From positions 248,001 through 312,000 of the forward strand of contig NZ_JAKWJO010000003.1 in assembly GCF_022760995.1 (NCBI RefSeq): 64,000 nucleotides of DNA. The letters are read 5' to 3'. This document shows, piece by piece, positions 1-7,400 of the stretch. Each line of letters starts with the position of its first letter. Positions within the stretch are counted from its first letter, which is position 1. The position numbers were made by a program, and so were the translations under genes. The DNA is from Dyella sedimenti. GTDB lineage: Bacteria; Pseudomonadota; Gammaproteobacteria; Xanthomonadales; Rhodanobacteraceae. Under the pieces are notes generated by a model. The model made no database searches, was not told the origin of the DNA, and worked only from the letters and a program-made list of their open reading frames with translations.

Positions 1-10
1 GAAGGGCCAT
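1..10 (-). CDS. Start of a further island gene, cut by the window edge
   Basis: An ATG read leftward from position 10 overlaps the stop codon of the BRO-N gene by one base (TGATG on the minus strand). This is the same tight spacing used elsewhere in the island. Only the first three codons (Met-Ala-Leu) are inside the window, so the product cannot be named. It suggests that the leftward transcription unit, and the island, continue beyond position 1. Confidence 0.4.
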
Positions 11-783
11 CACGCCACCTCCTTCAGCCGCTCGGCCACCAGAGGGTTCCAGAGGATCTGGTAGCCGCTGTGCCCGTTGCGGGAGTACGGCATCGCCTCG
101 GCCCAGGCCTCGCCGGCCTCGGTCAGTTCCCACTCGTCGCGTTCGTTGCGCAACTGCAGGCCGTGCGCGGCCAGACGCTGGTTGGTGGCCTTGGCCGACA
201 GGCCGAGCAGCCTGCCGAGCTGGGTGGCGTTGAGCGAGCAGATCGCCTCGTTCGCCGCAGTGTCCCGTGCAGGAAGGGCGCGGCGCAGCGTCTCGACCGC
301 CAAGCCCGTGTTCTCCTGGATGCAGGTGAGCGTGGCCGCCATCGCGATGCCGGGTTTGACCCCCGGCACCTTGGCCACGGCCTCGCCGATCAGCAGCAGA
401 GCGGCGACGCGGTCCTGGGTGGGTGCCGGCAGGGTCGGGCGTGCACTTGGCGCCGTGTAGCTGCCCGTCTTGCGGATCGCCGGCAGCACCTCGTGTGTCA
501 CCCAGCGCTTGAAGTGCTTGGCCTCGCGCTTGCGGCTACCCAGCACCAGGCTGTAGAGGCCGGGCTCGTTGACGACGTTGACCTGGTCATTGCCGCGCGA
601 GATGCCCTGAATCGAGATCAGGGCTTGCTCGTCAGGGTCCAGTCGCGCCAGGGCGCGGGTGGTGTTCGGCAGTTCAAGAACCGCGCACACATCCGCCGCG
701 ACGAACCACGGTTCGCCTTGGGCATCCGTGACGACCCGGACCGGACGGCCTTCGAAATCAAACGGGATCAGTTCGGTGCTCAT
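10..783 (-). CDS. BRO-N domain protein (phage antirepressor-like)
   Basis: The 257-residue product has an N-terminal BRO-N (Bro family) domain over about residues 5-110. The visible pattern is a hydrophobic strand, then WFVAADVC, then the NEPGLYSLVLGSRK and FKRWVTHEVLPAIRKTG blocks typical of phage antirepressor and BRO proteins. BRO-N domains bind DNA and are found mainly in phages, mobile islands and large DNA viruses. The C-terminal half (about 120-257) looks like a winged-helix DNA-binding region, with a TQLGRLLGLSAKATNQRLAAHGL stretch. A GGAG-type ribosome site lies upstream of the ATG at 783, three bases after the previous gene stops. Likely role: a regulator within the mobile island; the target is unknown. 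Confidence 0.85.
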   Translation of the reverse strand: MSTELIPFDFEGRPVRVVTDAQGEPWFVAADVCAVLELPNTTRALARLDPDEQALISIQGISRGNDQVNVVNEPGLYSLVLGSRKREAKHFKRWVTHEVLPAIRKTGSYTAPSARPTLPAPTQDRVAALLLIGEAVAKVPGVKPGIAMAATLTCIQENTGLAVETLRRALPARDTAANEAICSLNATQLGRLLGLSAKATNQRLAAHGLQLRNERDEWELTEAGEAWAEAMPYSRNGHSGYQILWNPLVAERLKEVA

Positions 784-786
784 GGA

Positions 787-1266
787 TCACTCCTCCGAGA
801 CGAGGGCCAGCCGGAACGTGGGCTTGCCGGGCTTGACGGTGCGGGCGGCCTCGAACCCGGCGCGCAGTGCCGGCGGCCAGTTGGAGAAGCGCGATTCCGA
901 GACGGAGTACTCGACGTCGAGGTAGTCCTCGACCTTCTCGCCGGCGGCGGCGATGCGCCGGGCAATCGCCGCCAGTTGCGCCTGGTCCCAGGACACGCGC
1001 TTCGGGACATCGACCGTCACGCGCAGCGCACCGTCCTGCAGGTGCACGACGCCGAAGTCCTTGCCCGCCTCGAGGCGGGCAGCACGGGCCTGCTCGCCGT
1101 AGGCGGCCTCCAGCGCAGCGTCGAACTTGGCGCGGGCTTGCTTGAGCCAGGCGAGCGCTTCGTCGAGGTTGCGGCTGATCTGCGCCTTCTGGGCGGGCGG
1201 GAGTTGAGCCAGCTGGCCGACGGACATCGCGGCGATGTCGGCGGGGTAGAGGGTCAAATCGCTCAT
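787..1266 (-). CDS. Unknown island protein, 159 aa
   Basis: I do not recognise this 159-residue protein. It is acidic, has no signal peptide or membrane segment, and its first 60 residues look helical and possibly coiled (an MSVGQLAQLPPAQKAQISRNL-type start followed by Ala/Glu/Arg-rich helices). A conserved-looking beta-rich part follows (DGALRVTVDVPKRVSWDQ), then an FSNWPPALRAGFEAARTVKPGKPTFRLAL tail. The tail resembles small phage-island proteins made beside excisionase-like genes, but I cannot assign a family. A strong ribosome site (AAGGGGG) precedes the ATG at 1266. It sits between the HTH gene and the BRO-N gene with gaps of 11 and 3 bases, so the three are almost certainly co-transcribed. 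Confidence 0.7.
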   Translation of the reverse strand: MSDLTLYPADIAAMSVGQLAQLPPAQKAQISRNLDEALAWLKQARAKFDAALEAAYGEQARAARLEAGKDFGVVHLQDGALRVTVDVPKRVSWDQAQLAAIARRIAAAGEKVEDYLDVEYSVSESRFSNWPPALRAGFEAARTVKPGKPTFRLALVSEE

Positions 1267-1277
1267 CGCATCCCCCT

Positions 1278-1541
1278 TCAGCGCGCCGCGCGCTCGGAGG
1301 TCGAGTCGTGCAGGGCGCCACGCTCGAACTCGATGACCGACTCCAGGGGGTAGCTGACGCGCTTGGACAGCTTCAGGTAGCGCGGGCCGCGCCCTTCGCT
1401 GCGCCAGCGCTGCAGGGTCTTGGGGCTCAGGCCCCAGCGCTGCGCGAGCTCGTTCTCGTTGAGGACCCGACGGTCGCCGGGAGACAGGCTGTTGATCGCA
1501 TCGACCGGCGACCGGGTGATGGTGCTTGCCGTTGTCGGCAT
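1278..1541 (-). CDS. AlpA/excisionase-like helix-turn-helix protein
   Basis: This 87-residue protein has one helix-turn-helix domain of the MerR/AlpA/excisionase (HTH_17) type at about residues 27-75. The pattern is NENELAQRWGLSPKTLQRWR, then GRGPRYLKLSKRVSYPLESVIEFE. Such proteins bind short direct repeats and act as excision directionality factors or as activators of integrase genes. A strong ribosome site (AGGAGG) lies six bases before the ATG at 1541. It is the first gene of the leftward group 1541-10. Three copies of an 8-bp motif just upstream (1594-1646) are a plausible binding site. The family assignment is clear; the role in excision is inferred from context. Confidence 0.85.
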   Translation of the reverse strand: MPTTASTITRSPVDAINSLSPGDRRVLNENELAQRWGLSPKTLQRWRSEGRGPRYLKLSKRVSYPLESVIEFERGALHDSTSERAAR

Positions 1542-1593
1542 GGAAGCCTCCTATGACGCTGTTGAGGAACAGGTGTCATTGCAGGCTTCGGGT

Positions 1594-1646
1594 GGCGAAC
1601 CTTTAAGGGACGCAATGGCGAACCACGCGGGAACTTCGGGTTCGCC
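1594..1646. promoter_or_regulatory. Triple GGCGAACC motif, candidate operator
   Basis: The 8-bp sequence GGCGAACC occurs at 1594-1601 and 1617-1624 and, inverted as GGTTCGCC, at 1639-1646. The start-to-start spacings are 23 and 22 bp, about two helical turns each. The motifs lie in the only gap between the HTH group and the recombinase cassette. This arrangement suits a multi-site regulator such as the AlpA-like protein encoded immediately downstream. No clear sigma-70 promoter was identified inside the gap. Confidence 0.4.
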
Positions 1647-1666
1647 AATCCGCACGCGTCCATGCC

Positions 1667-1693
1667 AAAACGGCGAGCACGCGGCTCGCCGTT
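1667..1693 (-). terminator. Rho-independent terminator of the recombinase cassette
   Basis: A 10-bp perfect stem (1669-1678 with 1684-1693) closes a 5-base loop. Read on the minus strand it is followed by TTTT. It lies 30 bp past the stop codon of the last cassette gene and separates that operon from the HTH group. Confidence 0.75.
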
Positions 1694-1723
1694 CTTGGGG
1701 ACAGGGGGATGGTCAGCGGCCGG

Positions 1724-2212
1724 TCACTGGGCCGGTGGCGGAAAACCCAGCAGCCGGCGCTGTTCGGCCCAGTCGCGCGGCAGCAGATCGTGCCGGCCAC
1801 GCAGGGTCTGCAGGTTCAGATGGCGGGGCTGGCGTCCGTCCAGGATGGCCTCGACGATGTCGGGGGCCAGCAGGGTCAGGCGCAGCACCTCGGCCACCCA
1901 GCCGGGCTCCAACTTCAGGGAGCGCGCCAGGTCGGTCGTCGTGGGATAGCGCCCCTCCTCGAGCAGCCGCTTCCAGTAGAAGGCCTTGCCGAGCGTCTTG
2001 ATCATCGGCGCATCCAGGCCGCCCATGGCTGCGGCTGCAGACTCGTGCGTCGGCGGGATCAGGAGCTTGCGGTTCTGCCGGCGCTTGATCGTCAGGGGCA
2101 CCAGGGTCACCCGCTGCCCGGCGCTGACGTAGCTGCGTGCATCGTTGCCGACCTCGACCCGGATCGCGCGACGGCGGGAGTTCGGAGTCGGATCGGGAGG
2201 CGACCGGGTCAT
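1724..2212 (-). CDS. Recombinase-cassette downstream protein, 162 aa
   Basis: The ATG at 2212 overlaps the recombinase stop codon (ATGA), so translation is coupled; a longer reading from 2242 is possible but less likely. The protein is basic at the N-terminus (RVTLVPLTIKRRQNRKLLIPP), then has a helical region with a helix-turn-helix look (YPTTTDLARSLKLEPGWVAEVLRLTLLAPDIVEAIL) and ends with DLLPRDWAEQRRLLGFP. From memory of the family, proteins of this kind accompany DUF2924 and serine recombinase genes in many proteobacterial islands. The function is not established; a DNA-binding accessory of the recombinase is my inference. Confidence 0.75.
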   Translation of the reverse strand: MTRSPPDPTPNSRRRAIRVEVGNDARSYVSAGQRVTLVPLTIKRRQNRKLLIPPTHESAAAAMGGLDAPMIKTLGKAFYWKRLLEEGRYPTTTDLARSLKLEPGWVAEVLRLTLLAPDIVEAILDGRQPRHLNLQTLRGRHDLLPRDWAEQRRLLGFPPPAQ

Positions 2213-3639
2213 GCCAAGGCCTCCTCGGCAGGCGCGCGGCACTCGTCGACCAAGGGATGCGCGCCGATCTCGGGCCCCAATCCCAGCCAGCCGTCTTCAC
2301 GCCAGAGGATGTCGAGTCCGTACTCATGCAGTTGGACCCGCTCGATCAGCAGACGCGCGATGCGTTGCTGCTCGGCCGGGAACAACTGCGCCCACACGTC
2401 GCCGATGCGTCGCATCGCCACCACCACCTGCGCTTCGTCGAGGGCGGCACCCGCCGGGTGGCGCTGGCACGCCCGCCAGGTGCCGATCAGCACCTCCGGC
2501 GCCGAGAGCGCCGCGTGGATCTGCGTCAGCACCGCGTTCTCGATCTCGGCCGCGGGCAGATGGCCGACGTCCGGGGCGTCCGGCGCCAGGCTCGCGCCCG
2601 CGTTACGACGCTTGTGCAGGTAGGGGACGTAGTAGCGGTAGGTGCGCCCGCTCTTTTTCTTGACGAAGGTGTGCAGCATGCGCTGGCCGTCGGGCGCGAA
2701 CAGCAGCCCCGCGAGCAGGGCCGGATGCTTGGCGCGGTGCTCGCGCGGCGCCTGCTTGCGGCGCACGATGAACGCGTGCGCGGCGTCCCACAGGTCTTGC
2801 GGCACGATCGCTTCGTGTTGGCCGGGATACCAGGTGCCGCGGTTGCGGATCTCACCGAGGTAGATGCGGTTGCGCAGCAGCGCGAAGATGTATTGCTGAT
2901 CGATCGGTCGGCCCGTGCGCCGGCGCCCGCCTTGGGTCACCCAGGCCTTGGTGGTGTGCCCCTCGACTGCCATCTCCCGCACCAGCCGCGCCGCCGAGCC
3001 ATGCTCGGCGTAGCGCCGGAAGATGTCACGCACGAGTGCGGCCTCGCGTTCGTTGACGACGAGCTTGCGATCGACGACGTCGTAGCCCAGCGGCGGCATG
3101 CCGCCCATCCACATGCCCTTGGCCTTGGAGGCGGCGATCTTGTCGCGGATGCGCTCGCCGGTGACCTCGCGCTCGAACTGCGCGAAGGACAGCAGGATGT
3201 TGAGCGTCAGCCGCCCCATTGAGGTGGTGGTGTTGAACTGCTGCGTGACCGAGACGAAGGAGACGCCATTGCGGTCGAACACCTCCACCAGCTTGGCGAA
3301 GTCGGCGAGGCTTCGCGTCAATCGGTCGATCTTGTAGACGACCACGATGTCGATCCTGCCGGCCTCGATGTCGGTCAGCAGTCGGCGCAGTGCGGGGCGG
3401 TCCAGATTGCCGCCGGAGTAGCCGCCGTCGTCATAACCCTCCTCGACGGCGATCCAGCCCTCGTGGCGTTGGCTGGCGATGAAGGCCAGCCCCGCGTCGC
3501 GTTGGGCCTCCAGGCTGTTGTACTCCTGGTCCAGTCCCTCGTCGGTGGACTTGCGGGTGTAGACCGCGCAGCGCCTCGATGGCGTGACGGGACCAGGCGT
3601 CGGCATGGTCGACGAGGACACGGGCCGTTGTGATCTCAT
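2209..3639 (-). CDS. Serine recombinase (resolvase/invertase family)
   Basis: This 476-residue protein is a large serine recombinase. The N-terminal resolvase domain (about residues 22-175) has the YTRKST motif with Ser31 as predicted nucleophile, plus VVYKIDRLTRS and LSFAQFEREVTGERIRDK. A recombinase domain (about 185-290) and a C-terminal helical part follow. The cysteines of the usual zinc ribbon are absent at about 310-350 (LLFAPDGQRMLHTF, then KKKSGRTYRYYV), as I recall for DUF2924-linked relatives. The ATG at 3639 is chosen because it overlaps the DUF2924 stop as ATGA; the longer reading from 3696 has no such support. It likely integrates or excises the island. A complete catalytic core suggests activity. 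Confidence 0.93.
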   Translation of the reverse strand: MRSQRPVSSSTMPTPGPVTPSRRCAVYTRKSTDEGLDQEYNSLEAQRDAGLAFIASQRHEGWIAVEEGYDDGGYSGGNLDRPALRRLLTDIEAGRIDIVVVYKIDRLTRSLADFAKLVEVFDRNGVSFVSVTQQFNTTTSMGRLTLNILLSFAQFEREVTGERIRDKIAASKAKGMWMGGMPPLGYDVVDRKLVVNEREAALVRDIFRRYAEHGSAARLVREMAVEGHTTKAWVTQGGRRRTGRPIDQQYIFALLRNRIYLGEIRNRGTWYPGQHEAIVPQDLWDAAHAFIVRRKQAPREHRAKHPALLAGLLFAPDGQRMLHTFVKKKSGRTYRYYVPYLHKRRNAGASLAPDAPDVGHLPAAEIENAVLTQIHAALSAPEVLIGTWRACQRHPAGAALDEAQVVVAMRRIGDVWAQLFPAEQQRIARLLIERVQLHEYGLDILWREDGWLGLGPEIGAHPLVDECRAPAEEALA

Positions 3640-4109
3640 GCCGGCTCCTTCTGGCCGTGCTTGGTCTTGAGGCCGAAGAACGCGGGGCCCGACCAATGCG
3701 TGCCGGTGATGTGGCGGGCGATGGCCGTCAGGCTCTTGAACCGCTGCCCCTGATACTCGAAGTCATTGGGCCCGCGCACCAGCACCCGGTGCTCGACGTC
3801 GTCGAAGAACCGCGTGAGCAGGGTGCCCGGCAGCAGCCGATTCGCGTCGTGGCGAAGCTGGCGCGGCAAGATGCCCGTCTCACCGATCTCCTCGAGCTTG
3901 CGGCGGGTCGCGGGCTTCAATCCGCCGAAGGCGCGCTCCTGGATCCTGTAGGCGAGCCGGCTCTCCAGCCAGGTGCGGTGGTGATGCTTGGGCCGCTCCT
4001 CGAAGTACTCGTCCCACAGCGCCCAGAGGCTGTCCATCGGCAGGTGGGGCAACTGGGCGACGCGGGCGGCGACGGTGGCCGGGTCCGCGGGGCCTGCGTG
4101 TGTCGTCAT
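3636..4109 (-). CDS. DUF2924 domain protein
   Basis: This 157-residue protein matches the DUF2924 pattern: an N-terminal MDSLWALWDEYFEERPKHHHRTWLESRLAYRIQE block, then LKPATRRKLEEI, then a C-terminal FEYQGQRFKSLTAIARHITGTHWSGPAFFGL block. DUF2924 genes almost always stand directly upstream of a serine recombinase in proteobacterial mobile islands, as here. The C-terminal block (YQGQRFKSLTAIAR plus WSG and FFGL) resembles the RAMA-like DNA-associated fold, so a DNA-binding or accessory role is reasonable. The start overlaps the stop of the upstream small gene and the stop overlaps the recombinase start, both as ATGA. Confidence 0.9.
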   Translation of the reverse strand: MTTHAGPADPATVAARVAQLPHLPMDSLWALWDEYFEERPKHHHRTWLESRLAYRIQERAFGGLKPATRRKLEEIGETGILPRQLRHDANRLLPGTLLTRFFDDVEHRVLVRGPNDFEYQGQRFKSLTAIARHITGTHWSGPAFFGLKTKHGQKEPA

Positions 4110-4330
4110 CGGCGAACTCCTCGTGCGTGATCGGGGTTCGCATTCACGCGCTGTGGCCCGCAGAAGCCAAGGCCAACCGAGTCGCTGTCGGTGGCGGGAC
4201 GGCCAGGTGGCGGAAAGGGGCGTGCGCGCAGCCGCAGCAGGGCGCAGGCCAGCAGATCGACGATCTCTTGGTGCGCGTGCCGAGGCCGATCAGCCTCGGG
4301 AGCCAGGGCGAAGGGTTCGGGTTCGTGCAT
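4106..4330 (-). CDS. Small cassette protein, 74 aa
   Basis: This 74-residue ORF starts MHEPEPFALAPEADRPRHAH and ends with a GFCGPQRVNANPD-type tail. Two points argue that it is real. Its stop overlaps the DUF2924 start as ATGA, continuing the coupling seen through the cassette. It also resembles, from memory, short proteins annotated at the same position in other DUF2924-recombinase cassettes. The middle (IVDLLACALLRLRA) could form one short amphipathic helix. There is no signal peptide. The function is unknown; it may mainly serve translational coupling or be a small recombination accessory. Confidence 0.6.
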   Translation of the reverse strand: MHEPEPFALAPEADRPRHAHQEIVDLLACALLRLRARPFPPPGRPATDSDSVGLGFCGPQRVNANPDHARGVRR

Positions 4331-4429
4331 GGTCGGCGTTTGGATGGAAAACGCCGTTCATGCTAGGAATCGAGGGGCTTCGCGTAACGGGTATTGTCGG
4401 GGATGCGCTCGCAACAGCGGGGTTGGGAG

Positions 4430-7400
4430 TCACGGTCCCGCAGCGCCGGAATTTCCTCCACCTGCGGTCATCGCGCCGACGATCGAAACGTCGACAGCAT
4501 CGGCAATCGATTCTCTTTCGCCAGAGTCACCTGCAACAGCGTTTTGAATCGGCCAAACACGGCTCTCGACAACCGACGGTATGCGCTCCAGCGCCCCAAG
4601 CGGCTCGATGCCCATTGCATGGAGCCGTGCCTTGAGTTCGGCTAGCACCTCGTCCTTACGCAGCGACCACGTCGACGCAAAGCACCGCCAAAACACCCAG
4701 CCGGCGCGCTCGAGTATGCGCTGACGATGCATGTCTGCCGGCCAGCGGTCCGGCCCGTGGAACTCGTCGCCGTCACATTCGATAGCAAGGCGCGTGTCGT
4801 TCGCTCCCTCCACCACCATGTCGATGCGGTAGGCACCAACCTTGACCTGAGGCGTGACGCGATAGCCGAGATCGACGAGCGACGAATACACGTCGCGCTC
4901 GAAGCCAGACTCACACAGGTCGACGAGGCTCCTTTCCTCCTCGCCGCCCTCCAGCGGCATGGTGAAGTGTTCGACGAGCGTGCGCCGGACGTCCGTCATC
5001 GACAGCTCACCGAGCTTGACTGAGCGTACGAGGTACATACGGTCGCGGGCACGGCTGGCGGCGACGTTGAATCGCTGCTCGAAGATTTGTCCGGAGAGCG
5101 CGTGATGGCGGGTGGCGTCGGCCACCATGCTCAGGAACATGATGTCGCGCTCGCTGCCCTGGAACACGTAGGCGTCGCCGCAGGCGAACTTTCGGCGCTC
5201 GAGTTCGGCCAGGTCCACCCGGCTGACCACCAAGTTGTGGATGAACTTGGCCTGCTCAGGCCCCAAGAGCGACACGACCCCGATCGTGCGATTGCGCAGC
5301 TTGGGGTTACGCAGGATGGCCTCGATCTCAGCTGCGATGAACTCGGCCTCCATCCGGTTGACGTCCCGGTTGTCCCGCACCCCATGCTCAATGAATACGT
5401 CCACGAGCGGTGGGTCGATGCGCTCAGAGGCCTTGGGCACGCGAAGGGGTCGAATCTGGTTCTTGTAGAAGGTCTTGTTGCTGTAGGCGATGATGGGCTG
5501 CACGCAACGGAAGTGCTCCGCGAGCATCACGCGCTCGGCCGCAAAGACGGTGGACGCGATGTCGTACAGCGACTTCTCGGGAGTCAGGTCCCGCCCGTAA
5601 GGTTGGTCAGAGAGGAAGCGCTCTCGGAGCGCTGCGATCTTGGCTGCCGAGATGAAGCCACCGCTCGGTGATACTTGCTTATCGTCGCCCACCACCAGGA
5701 TCTTCTTGCCACGTAGCACCGCCGGCAATGCCCAGAGGTCGGACTGGCTGGCTTCGTCCACGATGACCAGGTCAAAGATGCCGAGCTGGGCCGGCAGGCT
5801 CTCGGAGACCTTGGCGTGACTCATGATCCAGCAGGGAATGGCGCCTTGAGCGTCGAGCATCGCCTTTTGCGCGTCGCGTCGGTAGCGAGTGGCGTTGGGC
5901 CCGGTGCCTTGGCCGATCCTCCGGATGGCCACACGGTAGCTCTCCAGGGCCGATAGCACCCTGGCCGACGCCTGGGCCTTCGTCTCGAGCCACGCCGACT
6001 TGGCCACCAACTGCTCGTACTGCTGCGCGAGCACTCTCTCGAGGTCGCGGCGGCGTTGCGCGAGCGTCAGGAGTTCATCGCGTGCTTCGATGGTTGCGAG
6101 GTGGTTCTTGATGCGCGCCCAGTTCCAGGCATCGCGCCATGAGACAGGCAACACCTCGTCGTCGCCGGTGGGCGGGAGTACTTGAGAACGCAGGCGGGCT
6201 GCCCACTTCATCGCCCCGGCGCGCTCGATGCGCGCGCACAGGTCGTTGACGGTTGCCAGGCTCGACGACAGCGACTCGACGCGCTTGATCTCACCGATGA
6301 TCTCCGCATACTGCGCCACGATGCGCTCGGTAGCGACTTCGGGATTGCCGAGCTGCGAGTCGATGAACGCGCGCAGCCGCTCGACCACCGGCCCCGAAGT
6401 GCCGGCGAGCTTCTCCTGGAGAATGGCGAGCTGCGCGGCGGCAGTCGCGAGCTCGGCGCGCGTGAGGTGGCGGCGTAGCTGTTCGCGCACCGTCTGCAGT
6501 TGAGACGAGCCGCCAAGGAGTTCGTTCTTCGGCGGCTCGCGAAACACCTTCTCGGCCATGCGAGGCAGATTGGCGTCGTGGGCGATCGCCAGTTCGTGCG
6601 CCAGTTTCGCCGCGAGCGCAATCCGCTCGGTCGAGCGCAGCGCCTCTACGTCAGCCTTGACCTCAGGCACCGAGAGTTCCTGCGCGAACTGATTCCATCG
6701 CACGGAGAACGACAGTACCCTCTCGTGCAATCGCACATAGCGATGCACATGTACCCAGTCCTCGACTGCTTGGGGCGGTAGTCCGGACACGCGGATGGCA
6801 CCCACCTGTTCCTTCGCATCACCGTTGCCAAAGCTCATCAACCCGAAGGGCTTGCCCGTCTCGCGCGCCCGCTCGATGGCTTGGACGACCTTCGGGTTGC
6901 CCAATGCTTCAGCGGGCAACGCCACAGGCCGCTGCAGGAATGCCGCGCGAGCCTGCACCAGTTCGTCGACCTCGGCCAGCAGTGCCTTCAGCGCCTCCTG
7001 TTCGCTGGCGAAGTCCGGGCGTCGGCACTTGGTTCGCAGATCGAAGACCCAGGGGCTCTCCAATTCTTCCAGGTGGTGCACGATCTTGAGCACCTGGTCG
7101 ACTGCCGCGAGCATGCGGCGGGCTTCATCGAGCACCTCGGGCGTCAAGGCACGCAGCGCCAGCAATTCGCCGTCGGCCTCAGCACCATCGATTTCGCGAA
7201 TACCCACGAGAGCGTCGTGCAGCTTGGCCACCTCTTCGGTAGGCAAGAGCCCGAAGCTCGAGGGCAGCCGTGAAGAGACGTAGATGAGGTCGGTTCCCAG
7301 TCGGCGGCGGGCATCTCTGAGCGTCTGTGCCTCGGCGTCGCTCAGGGGCGGGGCGTGCTCCGGCAATAGCGTCAGATCGTCGTCGAACCAGTCGTGCTGT

